DNA from: Durusdinium trenchii
Taxonomy: Eukaryota > Sar > Dinophyceae > Suessiales > Symbiodiniaceae
Length of the DNA stretch: 64,000 nt
Direction: 5' to 3'
NCBI GenBank assembly: GCA_963970005.1
Contig: CAXAMN010001336.1
Location: 177,640 to 241,639 of the forward strand
The position numbers and the translations under genes were made by a program. The notes under the pieces were generated by a model, which made no database searches, had not been told where the DNA came from, and saw only the letters and a list, made by a program, of their open reading frames with translations. Shown here piece after piece: positions 45,421 to 56,752 of this stretch (within the stretch, counting starts at the first letter, position 1; each line of letters opens with the position of its first letter).

Positions 45421-47623
45421 TCGACTCCACGCGACCCCGAGTTCGTCGAAGGGGCCGAATTGGTAGGTCAACGGCAGGTCCGTGGCCACCCAGTCAGGAG
45501 CGCTCACGATGCGCGGCCTTAGGAGCCCGCGCACGGCGCGTTTTTGGAAGTGGAAAGCGAAGAGGCTTAGCTGCTTTTCTTCGATTTTTTAAAGAAAACA
45601 TCGCAGTTTTCGATCGCTGTTTCGTCGCTTGACATTCTTTTGGGCACCACCAGCATGTCTTTGGAGTCGGCCCGAATGGGCGGATCGTGTCCGTCGGCCG
45701 TAGCACCAGGCAACTGCAAAAAAGACCATTCAGGATAGTGCTAGCAAGAGATTTTCATGGTTGCCATCGTTCCCAAGTAGAAAGTAGAATATTGCTGGAG
45801 CCCAAGCAGACTGACATGTGCAGTCCACACCTACGTAGTCTTGATGAACATAGCCCACCCCACCACCACGATTCAATCTTTCCCCGTTCTCCAATCGCTT
45901 TGCCCTGCCAAAGTAGTTTAAGTCGTCATAGAATCTCATATACCTGCAAACTTCATCTACAGGCTCTTTGGCATACCATCAGGTCGTCACCCACCGGTAC
46001 CGTCGTCACCCGGCAGCCAAAAGGCGTATCCATCGAGGCATTCACTGGGGTCACCTGCGGCAGGGTGGACAGCAGGGCCGGGAACTGGTATGACTCGGGT
46101 GCCAGGCCTTTGGAGCGAGGCCCCCACTGCCTCGCTTCAATTGAGAGACTCCGACAAAGCAAGTTACACTTGGAAAGCGGGCGCTCATAGAACACATAGG
46201 ACACATAGTTACTCTTGCCTCATGCGTGCCCCCCCAACCCAAGTTCTCCCTCAGAGTTACACAGGGTTACACACTTCAGGTGGAAACATTCAGGTCACAG
46301 AAGGTCCAGAAACTCCTCGTCATCGTCCTTTTTGCTTGCCTTTTGGACACATTCAGACACTTCCGTCTGTTGGCGTCCTTTTCAGGGCTCAACAGCGCTA
46401 GTGAAAGCGGCGCCAGGCGCCTCCAGGCGTCCGCTGCGCGGCGGCAGCCCGGCCGTCTCGATGACGATGTCCGCGAAGCCGGTGACCTCGGCCGCGTGGG
46501 TCGTCCGAAGAACGGAGCGTTCGGTAGCTGGGAGGGTCTGGTGAAAAGGACCTGTCCTCGGGTTTCCGGTTCAACGTATGGTTCGGTAGCTGCATGGTGT
46601 GGTGGGTATGACAAGAATTCATCGCAAACGAGAGTTCCCCCCACGTGCTTGCTGTCAAATGTCTTGGGTGCATATTTTTCTTGCGACTCGCAGGCTTCGT
46701 CGTGCGCGATTTGCAAAGACGAACTTCTGTGCCGGACCGGACGTTCCGCTTTGGACGTGCTTTGGATCGCTACGACTTCCAAGTCGTGATGTCCATCTCG
46801 GTTTTCGAAGCAGTGCCAAAAAAGGGGGGTACAAACAACATCCTCATCCCAACGAGGCCACAAGAGGGGGGGTCGTTCTCGGTCGCCCCTTGGATCGAAG
46901 AAAATTCAACAGGGATGGGACTGTCCCACCATCTCCTTCTCAGCTCCCAAGAATGGCCTAAACTGGGTCTATCCTATTACCAGGGCCCAGTGGATGATGA
47001 TTCAGTTGTAGGCCTTTCTCCAAAAATAGTGATGTACTGACTGTCACACCGTAGAAGTTCAGTTGGACTACATGTTCACTGGCTGAAGTAAAGGACATTC
47101 CTTTTCGGATCACCTAAGAACCAATCTTTGTATAGTCTTTGACTCCCAGGGTTGCAGGTTAGTTCGGACAAACCCAACGCATAACACTCGTCGAAACAGG
47201 TGTAAAACGGCTGGGAAACAGGTCCTGCGTTGGTTGCGTGTCCCCTTCTGCCCATCCGAGAAAATCTCATGGCCGAATCAGTTGCCACGATCTGCGTTGG
47301 TTCAGGCTCTGGCATTCGGCAACTCGATGTTCAGTCGAAGCCTGCCAGGAACGGCGGACGCCAGGAACGGCGGACGCAAGGAACGCGCGGACCCTTTGGC
47401 GATTCCTTGAGCAGTTGTTGTCATGTACAAACGGACATCCTTTGCAAAGTGGACGATCTTGAATGTCCTTGACACAGGCGTTTCCTTGACACAGTCGTTT
47501 TGCTCTCCCCCAACCCAACGTGCTCGGCCCCTTTTTTCGGACGGCGCACTTGTACTTCGTGGAGGGCTGCAAGACGTTCGGCTGGATGATGAGGTTCGGC
47601 ACATCCCTCAGTCGTGTTCGATC
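45421..47623 (-). CDS. Protein with REJ/PKD-like extracellular module
   Basis: Exon 47515-47623 reads VPNLIIQPNVLQPSTKYKCA. Exon 46394-46527 joins it in phase and reads TTHAAEVTGFADIVIETAGL, then PPRSGRLEAPGAAFTSA. Exon 46055-46130 reads GLAPESYQFPALLSTLPQ up to CAG|GTGACC. Exon 45421-45517 reads IVSAPDWVATDLPLTYQFGP. REJ-type modules of polycystin-like proteins run, in this order, through a 'n-L-x-I-x-x-x-x-L-x-P-x-x-x-Y' strand, a 'PPxxGxLxxxP' segment and 'W-x-x-x-D-L-P-L-x-Y-Q-F'; these three cues appear here in that order on one strand. Expected role: cell-surface or extracellular adhesion or sensing. No GPS motif, PLAT domain or channel was found. Junctions beyond the first are not all phase-proven. 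Confidence 0.48.
47054..47151 (+). repeat. Dispersed repeat copy (partner at 38598)
   Basis: About 100 bp alignable to 38598-38704; it lies in the intron upstream of exon 46394-46527. Confidence 0.75.
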
Positions 47624-47714
47624 CTCTGTCGACGGGTCCGTAGTGCGGCATGGGACAGGGCCAAGGGGCATTCGTCCAGAACGATGTGAGCTTTGGGGCC
47701 ACAAAGAGCTCTAA

Positions 47715-47818
47715 CTTACTAGTAAGGCACTTGTTACTAGTAGCGATGCACTTGTTCCGGTAGCTTATTGTTTTTATTAGCTTCTTGTTACTACTAGTAA
47801 GGCACTTGTTACTCATTT
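47715..47818. repeat. CTAGTAG-family repeat cluster
   Basis: Modules TACTAGTAAGGCACTTGTTA, TAGTAGCGATGCACTTGTTC and a second TACTAGTAAGGCACTTGTTA; same subfamily as 41.5 and 54.8 kb. Confidence 0.85.
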
Positions 47819-47829
47819 TGATCATATTC

Positions 47830-49180
47830 GTTTTCTTCCTTCGTTCAATGCCTTCCGTGTGAGGGACATCAAATGGTCCACCGGCCGTCCCCCAAGCGTT
47901 TCAGGGCAAGTCCGAACTGACATGAGGCGCCCTGAAGTGGCCAGAGTAGGGGGAGTGTGTTTGATATTTCCAATTCTCTTGGGCATCCGTTCCCAGTTAT
48001 ATTCTAGTATTCAATCTTCCTGTCATGAAGGGCTTTGGCCGTGCTGGCATCATGCACATGACCTGCTGAAATGATATGAACATGACATGATACGAACTGC
48101 TTAAAGATGAAATTGCTTCAACCCTTAAACAAGATATATTTTTCCTCCAAACACTTTCAAGCATTCATCCTTATCATCCTTGATAGCAAGTTGCACATCC
48201 CCTAACAAACACAGCAAGACTCTGGATAGGGACAAAGCACCATTGTCCAAAAAGAAAAATCTCTGGAACCAGCCGAATTCACTTCTTTTTTCACTGGGAT
48301 CAACCTCTGCATCTCTCCAGGCGTTCCTGTGCTCTTAAAGATCTCCCTCCATCTCTCTCTCTCTCTCTCCCTGTCACGCCCGACTCCTTCACCGACACAA
48401 AAACGGTCCATCCAAAGTGCGGATCTGTGCGGAAGAGCCGGGGGTCGCGAGTGTCCTTAGCTCAGAGCGCTTGAAGCTTCGGCTGCGGTGTCGTCCCTTT
48501 CGTTCGAAGTGGAGGAGAAAGTGGTTGAAGGGTGGTGGTGGTGGTGGCGAAGAAGGATTCTTTCATATTCTTTCTTGGTTTGATTCTCCATTTCTGGAGC
48601 TACTTAGGGTGATCAATGATGATGGTCATTTGGAACTACCTGCCTTACTGCTCGCGGTTTGAACGGACCTCCATTCATCTCGGGCTCCAGATCGGGGAAG
48701 CAGGGGATCCAGGCCAGGTCAACGCATGTTGCCCCACCGTGCGCGCCGTGTGCGCCGAAACTAGATCCTCAAGGCCAAGGTAGATGAAAAGTCTTACCAG
48801 TCTCACTGTTTCTCTTCATCAACGAAGGGCGTTAAATCATTTGGAAGCAACCCTTGAGAGAATGAAACAACACTGACACGAGGGAAACGAGGCGAACGCC
48901 AAAGAACCTACAAACAAACGTTTGCGAGATCAACACAAAACTCGCAGGTTCAGGGTTTGGAACGACAAGTTTGGGAGAGTTTTGGTGACTCTACATCTAG
49001 TCATGCCATATCATATCCAAGTGGAAGCAGAATGCGCCAAAGAACTGCTTTGCCAGAAAAACACATCAAAATCCAGGTCACCTCACGTGTTTCAAACATT
49101 CGGGTTCAGCAATCCCTTTTTTTGTTGTTCTCTCGCTCCACGTCTTTTTCGATGGGTCGGAAGTCCAGCCTGCAGCAGCG
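47830..49180. other. Little coding signal
   Basis: Contains a CT run (48350-48371) and a CCACCACCACC-coding stretch on the minus strand near 48530. A minus frame with LQPLSPPLRTKGTTPQ is open there, but splice sites are weak. Confidence 0.4.
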
Positions 49181-49226
49181 AGCCTATCATTGGTGAGAAC
49201 GCACCCTACGACCACGGATTGAAGTC

Positions 49227-49844
49227 TCATGGACAGGGAGATACTCCTTGCAATCTGGTCTTCGGGCTTCTGCAAACATGTAGTTGTAACACGATGGTCC
49301 AACAAACCTTTTTTGGTTTAGAGAAGTCTTTCCGTGTGCGATGATCAACTGTTTGGTATGCAGCCTGCCTCGCAAGTTGCTTTAGCAGGGGTCTGAGATC
49401 CCTGGGTTGAAACTGGACGAGTGGAAGCTTTGTGGAATCACGAAAGGAAAGGGTCAAGCCTGGGTGAACCTGAGCATCTAACACTTCACAGGCGTGCTGA
49501 AGGCGGGCCCACAAGGAGTGTGGGTATATATCAGCGCCGGCATGCGTTTGCTAGATCTTAGGCATGAGATGTGGGGTTCTCTGGCAACACCTAACAAGTT
49601 CATGTGGCGTGTTAACAGCGCAGGCAAACACAGGGTCGGTTCCGTCAGGCTGCCCATGAATGGCTTGTGCAAGCCATTTAGCTCTCCACTTGGGCTTGCC
49701 CGCCCACAAAGCACGAATGATCGCATTCTGGATCTGTGCAATGCTTTTTTTGGAATTTGGGAAGTGTGCGCACCAAAGGTGAGTCTTGCAATGGTTTTGT
49801 GAAAAAAAGGGTCTTCGTTTCAACAGGGATGGAAATGTCAGCAA
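49227..49844 (-). pseudogene. LINE ORF2 3' region, broken
   Basis: SIAQIQNAIIRALWAGKPKW and CAVNTPHELVRCCQRTPHL lie in one frame, then YPHSLWARLQHACEVLDAQ in another. The style matches the post-RT part of LINE ORF2, which carries no catalytic motif that I can name. Confidence 0.55.
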
Positions 49845-49922
49845 GTACAGCTTTCAACGTCTTGCCATCAAACTGGAAGGTTTTATGCTGACTTGTGTAC
49901 ATTTTTGTTCCCAAAGCGGCCA

Positions 49923-50760
49923 CTAGAATGAGAGTGGGTAAGACAGTGATGAGCCTTTTGTTGAGGGCAGAGGCAGGCCCTTTCTTACAAACAGCTGTTT
50001 ACCTTTGATCGGTGGGAGGTGAAGCTGGACAGCTTTGTCATGAATTTGCGGCCACTCAACTTCAAGAACTTTGAGCGGGTGCTCGCAAAGGGCGTTGGCA
50101 ACATAAATCCCATCCCAAGCTTGATTGATTTGGTCGAGGGCCAATTCAGGTTGGTAGATGATATTGCCCTGATCATCAAGAACAAGGTTAGGGGTTTCAT
50201 CCTGCGCACGATTCTTGAGGTGATGGTAAATGAATTTGCAACTACCATGGGCGGCTTCCTTCATCTTCTTTTTCCAATTTTTGATCCGGCTCACTCGGGT
50301 TTGAGCATCAAGAAGCGATGCTGCGGATTCCGCCCATCTTCGAGCAAAGTAGACTTCAACAAGGGTGGGATTGGACGGGCGTTGCCACGCGACAGGGGCA
50401 TCATGAGCACGAAGGCCAGGGGGCATAGAAAGCAGTTTGCCTAGTCGCAAATGGATCTTGCGGGGAACCAGCAGGGCGGGAAAGCCGACAAAACAATTCA
50501 TTCAGGCACCCCACAAACTTGTACAAGGCAGTGGACTTCTTGGTAGCCGCGCAGAAATTGGTGTGTTGTTTCGGCGCCACTCTTTTGGGAACAAAGGTGG
50601 GTTCACTGGCGCGATCCTCCGGTCCCTTACCCCATTTTGCACCGGTGCGAGCCAGTGACTGGACTTCCCATTTAGTTTCGCTGTTATAGCAATCGGTGTA
50701 CTGGCCTTGGAATTCCTGCCAACAAGAATGACAATCATCCCTCGCCTTGGACAAGGTAGT
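49923..50760 (-). pseudogene. LINE ORF2 linker region, broken
   Basis: Pieces in two frames: KARDDCHSCWQEFQGQYTD at the start, then RRWAESAASLLDAQTRVSRI and WKKKMKEAAHGSCKFIYHHL, followed by LALDQINQAWDGIYVANALC and LKVLEVEWPQIH. This is the stretch between endonuclease and RT in such elements. The expected RT core does not follow; the frame ends at 49923. Confidence 0.6.
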
Positions 50761-50900
50761 CGGGTCAAAGGGCGCACTTTGAGGTCAACGTAACCAACTT
50801 GTTCCAACACAGGCCAATGAAAGACAAGTTTGATGGGTCGGTGTTGACGACCAATAATAACCGGAACAACTTCAGCTGAATCAAGGGCAAAGAAAGCCGT

Positions 50901-51432
50901 CTAATTGAGCAACACAGCGTCAATTGATGAGGTTGCGTGATCAGTGCCCGAAAAGGCCCCATCACGTGAAAAGGTGAGGGGTCTGGTGGAAAACCCATCC
51001 TCCCCTACGCACGCAATGGGGTCATGCCAGTGGCTGAAGGCGATGCAATTGGCAATGGAGGGATAGCTCGAGGGGTCGGCTTGCAAGTCCCCAGCAATGA
51101 TGATTGGGATCTGTCCGAATTGGGCTGTAAAGTCAAACAAATCAGAAAAAACATCATTCTTGGTCGGCAGAAGGGTCAAATGGTTGGATTTTCGACTCAC
51201 TGGCAATAATGGCAGTTCCCCCACAGGGAGTGATGGCACCTGAGGAGTGCCACTTTACAGGAAGTGGGTCGCTGGTTTTCGATCTTTGACCCAGAGACTT
51301 GCCAGTAAGCATAGAGGAACGCATGTTGGCTTTGCCGATCCTAGTCTCTTGAAGACAGCAAATGTCAGCCCCCCAGGATTTTTAAAGGGGGTTGGACTGG
51401 AAGGATCCAATGTTGGCGGACCAAAGTGACAT
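50901..51432 (-). pseudogene. LINE endonuclease domain, broken
   Basis: Starts at MSLWSANIGSFQSNPL, then an in-frame TAA, then SWGADICCLQETRIGKA with the catalytic QET of endonuclease/exonuclease/phosphatase nucleases. It continues with GGTAIIAS, shifts frame near 51.18 kb, and resumes with PIIIAGDLQADPSSY (GD motif) and GTDHATSSIDAVLLN (terminal S-x-x-D/H region). In an intact LINE this domain nicks target DNA. Here a stop and a frameshift inactivate it. Confidence 0.75.
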
Positions 51433-52064
51433 AGTATCCCCAACAGGCCCTTCACCCGGGTATCCAAGAGTACTGTCAAATTCGAAACACACATACGATG
51501 ACTGAGAGCGAAGAGCGCTGATTTTCCGCTTGCCAAAATCGTGAGCTGGTAAGTGCCAACTCTGGTCGCTAAAACAAAGTAATTTAGGCAGCTGGCAGCC
51601 TAAGCAAAAGTACGGACACAGATCAGCCCTCGACTGAAAAGGAGGGAACCACAGACAAACGAAGGCCAAGGCAGAGAACCAGCAGAGCCAGAGTATTAAC
51701 AGGAAACGGAGGCAGGAAGGAGCACATGTCGTCTCCCTCTGAAGTAAAGCCACTTGCGGATCACTTCGAAATCCAAGTAGCGTGCTCGAAGTGAGAATGC
51801 AAACCCCAAGGATGTGAAAAGCGACAGCAAGAAGACAGAGACAGAGAAAGTCCAAAAGTCCAAAAAGGCCAGTCCACGAAAGCATGGGGCCTATGACAGA
51901 GGCTTTGCACGAAAGGTGAGGCAGCCTCACCCACAAGGTTCAGGCGCCCTTGTGCAGCTTGGAAGGGGTGATTCGCCACTGGGTTCACGTGCCTGAGCCT
52001 TGCAAACGCCGAACCGCTGCCTCCTTGCTTTAAACGAGCAGAGGCAGACAACTTTTTTGAGAAC

Positions 52065-52313
52065 GTGGGCAACTACAGCATCATGGTTGGCTTCGAGCTG
52101 CTTGGAGTGGATACAAGCGGGACGGAGAGCGAAGCATTGGCTGGTTTTGGCGCGTGCCTCGGGGCCTTGATGACTTTGCTATTGCTGTCCATCGGACTTG
52201 CCAGCTGCAGCTCAATTGTCGACCTATTCAACAGACTCATGGTCGACTACCGCTTGCCCAAGCTCAGTGCTCGGATGGTCAATTTTATGGACAAAGTGCA
52301 CAAAGTCGTTTGA
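52065..52313 (+). CDS. Hydrophobic ORF, doubtful
   Basis: An 82-codon plus ORF contains GFGACLGALMTLLLLSIGLA. In the next frame the same bases read RGLDDFAIAVH, a weak resemblance to an RT x-D-D motif. That could mean an inverted fragment of the LINE's missing core, but evidence is thin. Confidence 0.18.
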   Translation: MGNYSIMVGFELLGVDTSGTESEALAGFGACLGALMTLLLLSIGLASCSSIVDLFNRLMVDYRLPKLSARMVNFMDKVHKVV

Positions 52314-52534
52314 TTCGAAGTTTGGACTCCATTAGTGATGCTCTTCCAACTTTGGCCAAGGTAACAAGAAGCTAGTAGGTTGAAGATCGGCTCCGCACCG
52401 GTCCCCGTTTTTTCTCTGAGGCCGCCAGCGTTCCAGCTTTTTGTTCACCAGCTTCTTTCATGGGTGCTCGGAGCAGCGAAAGGTAAATGAGAAGAACCAT
52501 TGCAATAAAGGTAAAGTTCGGCTCATCAGCCCAT

Positions 52535-52977
52535 CAGCTTGATGAGAACACTGCAAGTTCCCAATGCCCCAAAGTCTCCTCAGGATTTGCGTAGGCCCCG
52601 ATGATTCCCACCAAAACTTCCAAATTCATGAACTTTTCGTTCGCAGGCAAACTCTCCAGCTGGTGCAACAAGGACCCACCAGCAGCGGGTGCACCTCCAG
52701 GCGCTCCAAAACCGGCACAACTGCAAAGGCTGACTGGGACAGCGCGTCCTCAGGCAAGTGGAACTGTTCAATTCTGAGCAGCGGTAGCTTCACGGCCCTT
52801 GACACGCAAAGCTCCATCCAAGCCGCCAGAGAGAGCCTTGGCCTTCGCCTTTCCCACTGCGCCGCCAGCTGCTTTTGGCTTTGCAGGGGTCGGAATCTTC
52901 GATGTCGCTGCCTTGACCAGCTGGTCGAGGGTTCCGTAATTCGCCTTGGCTGCAGCCTTGAAGTTCGCCGCCATCAA
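52535..52977 (-). pseudogene. Possible ORF1-like remnant upstream of the LINE
   Basis: An ATG at 52977 opens MAANFKAAAKANYGTLDQLV, then a Lys/Ala-rich stretch (AKPKAAGGAVGKAKAKALSG), to a stop at 52768. Further coding-like text continues in other frames (LLRIEQFHLPEDALSQSAF; ANEKFMNLEVLVGIIGAYAN), implying frameshifts. Position and basic composition suit a LINE ORF1, but no nucleic-acid-binding motif is visible; an unrelated host gene is possible. Confidence 0.33.
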
Positions 52978-53769
52978 AGAGTCAGGATCAGCAAATCGCG
53001 TTCAAGCCAGAAACGCTAACGCAACACACATGGACCACAACCTTAGACCTAACTGCAAAAAGCAGCCAACCCGGAGACTATGTGTCAATATAGGGGAGTC
53101 ACTTCTACATACCATGTTTCTGGGAAATTCTGTTTTGGGATGTTTTGAGGGTGATAATGCTCCAAGAAGTCACGTGGGATCCATTATCACGTATCGCGTG
53201 CTCACACGCGGATCCGAAGTCGCACACCCTTAGCTTTGCCCGTTTTTGTCGTCCTTATGCCATATCCACGTTACCCTTGCCAACGGTTGGTCGTTGTGAA
53301 GTCCCCATCCCAATGGTTTCCTCTTCCTGGCTCCTTGTTTCGCCTTTGCAGTTCAGCTAACGGCGCGATCATGTCATTGAATCGGAGGCGAGAAATCCTT
53401 TCTGGGATAAGTCGGATAAGTCAGCCACCACCTTATTCCATTATATTTTATGAACATTAAAAATCATAGATTGCTTTGGTCAAAGCGTTGATGCATTGCT
53501 CTTAGAGTGACATGAGTCACACCAAACATGCTGAATTAGAGGGCTCGCTTGGATTGATGGTCTCCAAAAAACAGAACTGGCTGAGAATCAGTTGAGAACC
53601 AAAGACGCTGGAAAAGCAAAACAGGCTCTTCGGGTGGGGGTCAAGCCCAACACTTTGAGCCAAGGGGTTCGAGACAGTTCATTCTTGTCCTTCTTAAGTG
53701 ATTTTCCCCCACAAACCACTTTGGGACATCCCACATCTTCTGCTTTGCGCATGTGCTTTCCGGCACCTC

Positions 53770-54748
53770 TCATTTCGCCGACCGATCCGCATCGGCTCCA
53801 CGCGGCCGTCCTTTTCGTTCCCAAGGGGCGTAGCGGTCGGACTGGTCGATGTACTTGAACTGATCCACGGTGTAGGGGTTGTTGGGATCATTCATCCGCT
53901 CCTCGGTTGGCGCCCGGGTTCCGAGGCAGACGTTTTCACGTTTTGGTGGCGCTTTTCGGAAGTGGCGCGCAGACGTTCGCGCGGCCCTTAGGAAGTGGGG
54001 GTGCCGCCCATGAACGAACCGGTCGCGACATGGTGTTTCATCCGATGTAATATGAGGAGTTGGGTGAATGACCGCGACAAAGCAACGCTGGCTAGGATAG
54101 AATCAGAACACGTGGATGAAACAACTGGGGCAAGAAAAGCAAACGGGCACCAATCACCACGTACGGTAACTCGGAAACTGTTGAGCAACAAGTACACAGA
54201 AGAACACACCAACAAACTGAATCCCTTTCGTGAACCATCGTATGTACGCAGCTTACAACCGGGCTCTGCCGTTCTTTCCATGCGTGCTTTTGCCCGTCAT
54301 GCCCGCCGCCCCGTGTCTCCAGCGCCAAATCCGGGTCGTAGTCCGGGTTTGGGTAGTAGGCCAAGACCTGGTCGGTGCTGTGGGCAACATGGACACATGG
54401 TCTGAGTGGTTTTGGTGGAGGCTGTCTGGGAGGCTGTGTTGGGCCTTGTGTGGAAACCGTCCCAACGGGTTCACTTCCCTTCACACGACTTGTGAACAAT
54501 CCCAACTTGCCATGTCTCTTCCAAAAGGGCTGCGGATCTTTTAAACACGATGCCCCCCCTTCCCAAAATCGCTCCCACCCCCCGCGGCGCGCGGCCAAAA
54601 ACACCCTCCGTGCCCAAACACGAATGAAACCACCCCTGCGGGTGTCCGATGGGTTTTCCGTGGTGCCCGGCCGTCCAGCTGTAGGTCCTCGGGATCGTGC
54701 TCGTCACCTGGAGCCTGCGGGCGATCTGCCCCTCCTGGCGCTGCGGCG
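53770..54748 (-). CDS. C-terminal three exons of unknown protein
   Basis: Exons 54708-54748, 54303-54367 and 53770-53986 join in consistent phase (0, then 2) with a GT donor (CAG|GTGACG) and a GC donor (GG|GCATGA); the stop TGA is at 53770-53772. Readable parts: PQRQEGQIARRLQ; VLAYYPNPDYDPDLALETRG; HFRKAPPKRENVCLGTRAPT; then NDPNNPYTVDQFKYIDQSDR and YAPWERKGRPRG. Codon bias is strong (85-90% G/C third). The protein is hydrophilic, Tyr/Asp/Pro-rich at its end, with a basic tail. Family unknown. The first exon's frame stays coding-like past its donor (TSTIPRTYSWTAGHHG), so a longer alternative exon is possible. Confidence 0.5.
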
Positions 54749-54786
54749 CTGGGAGCGGTAGAGTATCGAAAAAACGGATGCCATTG

Positions 54787-54966
54787 AAGCTTCTTGTTAC
54801 TAGTAAGGCACCTGTTACTACTAGCGTGGCACTTGTTTCTACTAGCGTGGCACTTGTTCCTAGTAGCTTCTTGTTACTACTAGTAAGGCACCTGTTACTA
54901 CTAGCGTGGCNNNNNNNNNNGTAAGGCACCTGTTACTACTAGCGTGGCACTTGTTACTAATAGCTT
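54787..54966. repeat. CTAGTAG-family repeat cluster spanning the assembly gap
   Basis: Alternating TAGTAAGGCACCTGTTACTA and CTAGCGTGGCACTTGTT modules on both sides of the run of N. Confidence 0.85.
54911..54920. other. Assembly gap (10 N)
   Basis: Ten undetermined bases inside a repeat cluster; the true length is unknown and module count here is unreliable. Confidence 1.
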
Positions 54967-55124
54967 CCAATTCAGATCCTTTTTCGTACGTATCACTGAT
55001 GAGCCAGCCATACTTCCAAAAAAGGTTTCTCCCACCCTTCCACCTCACCTCTTCAAACCGCCCCTCCCCTGCCCACCACTGCCGCCGACCCAAAGGACCC
55101 AAAGGACGCGCCCACCTCGGTGCC

Positions 55125-55275
55125 GGAGATTTGGATCGGCTGCGAGACGGGATACTTGGCCTTCCGGTTCGCCACCGTCAGCAACTGGGCGGAGCCGAGC
55201 CGGACAAACGACCGGAGGGTTCGGAACGGGCGGAACGAGCGGAACGAGCGGAGGGAAGAGAGGTGGGGCGCGAAA
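55125..55275 (-). CDS. Candidate exon, strand uncertain
   Basis: Minus frame FVRLGSAQLLTVANRKAKYP then VSQPIQISGTE up to GAG|GTGGGC, with 92% of codons ending in G or C. The paired plus frame (IWIGCETGYLAFRFATVSNW) is equally biased. Neighbouring models favour minus. Confidence 0.27.
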
Positions 55276-56653
55276 TTCCTGGGAAGGAGGGAGGAGGACT
55301 GTGAGTGCTTTGGAGGTTTTTGTGAAGGGTGGCTGCTTAGGGGTGAAGGGGTGCGGGGAGGAAGAGATGTGGGGCGCGAAGAGTTGAAGGGAAGAAACTC
55401 GTGTACGTGGATTGCACTCCTAGTGGATGAATTTCAGGGATCTATGGGAATGAACTTGTTTCTGTTTCCATGTGAAAAAGAACTGTCATCTTCCTGACCT
55501 CATCTGCTTGTACCTTTGGATGTTTAAAGAAGAAACTCCACATATTTTTCAACCTTAAGTTTAGCTCGACCCTAGCCTTCCGTTCGATACTTTCGGAAAG
55601 CACCTGGTTTTGTAGTGGTTTTACAGCTGGTTGTGCGGTCGCCCACCATTGAAACAATGGTTGGGCGAGGTCGGAAGCCAGTCTCAGGTTGGGGATCATT
55701 GGACTTGCGGATTCGTGCCAATTCCTCACGTCCATAGGTCCATAGGCACATAGGTCTAGGATGAATCAGGTGAACTCACGGATGCTCATTCAAAAAGCCA
55801 AAAGCTCAGTTGGCTCTTGAGTGGTACTCAGTGCCAGGGGCATGCAATCTACTTTGATCCTCAGTTGTTTGACTTTGCAGGCTGTTCAAAATACAAGAGT
55901 TTGCACATGCAAAGGGAGGGACGGTCCTCAAGTACAAGACTCACCAGCACCTTCAGGACCTCAGGGTCACCTGGCTGGAAGCCCCAGCCCACTACTATCC
56001 GGGATCTCCATGGGACACCCCCTTTGAAGGTTCAGGCAGCTTGGAACGGTGCGTCTCAACACCCTCGTGATAGACTAGCACACCTAGTCTCTCACTGTTT
56101 CCTGCCATGGCACGATCTTGGGCACTTGCACATCCGTCATGGTGATGAAGACATCCTGCTCCACAGGGCGAGGTGTCGGGTGTGGTGGTCTTTCGTTCCC
56201 GGGTGTCATGGAAGCGGCCTTCTGAGCTGGTTCGTCATGAAAGTGGGTAGGGGTCAAACCTTGAGACCTCACACCCCCTGGCTCGAACTCGGAGAACGGG
56301 TCTTCTGCAGATCTCCCGGTACTTCATCCGCCCTGGCTGTTTGTCCCGTCTCCAAACGCTTCTTGAAAGGGGTCGTCTCGAGGCTGCTTGCCAGATCCGC
56401 TGGTGAAGCAACCACAGTTCGACGATGGTGAAGGCTTCCTACAGAAAAGATTCACATCGCCCCCCCCACCAGACCTGGGTGTGGTTTTTTGGGCCCGGGA
56501 GATTCTTATTCTTTTGCCAAAGTTTGGGTAGACTCCTTTATTTCCCTTTTGAAAAGGGGGTCGAACTGGGAGGTCTATAGCTTTGCAACAGACATCTTCC
56601 TGGATTGGGTTCCAGGATCGTTTTCGGGTGGCCCTCTTCCGCTGAAATGTCAG

Positions 56654-56752
56654 GCCTGTGCACGCAACCCCACCCGCATGTGCCTCTTGCGCTTGTCGGC
56701 CATCGTAGCTGGTGGCCTGCGACACAAGGAAAAGACGACCCGGCTCCGCCAG
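56654..56752 (+). CDS. Candidate 99-bp plus-strand exon
   Basis: AAATGTCAG precedes and CGCCAG|GTGAAG follows ACARNPTRMCLLRLSAIVAG, then GLRHKEKTTRLRQ; phase 0 on both sides and no stop. The minus strand has a short rival (MADKRKRHMRVGLRAQ). Confidence 0.28.

Larger units (their letters stand above)
49200..51435 (-). mobile_element. Degenerate LINE (non-LTR) retrotransposon
   Basis: In minus orientation the order is: APE-type endonuclease, linker domain, then the region that normally follows the reverse-transcriptase core. The frame is broken by stops and shifts, and the RT palm (YxDD) is absent at the expected place near 49.92 kb. Upstream similarity may extend to about 52.98 kb. The element appears immobile by itself. 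Confidence 0.75.

Noticed and set aside
46226..46863. Long overlapping ORFs on both strands, about 190 codons each
   Set aside because: Neither long frame matches the REJ-like order. A short spliced exon in a third frame (46394-46527) has the highest third-position GC and matching phase.
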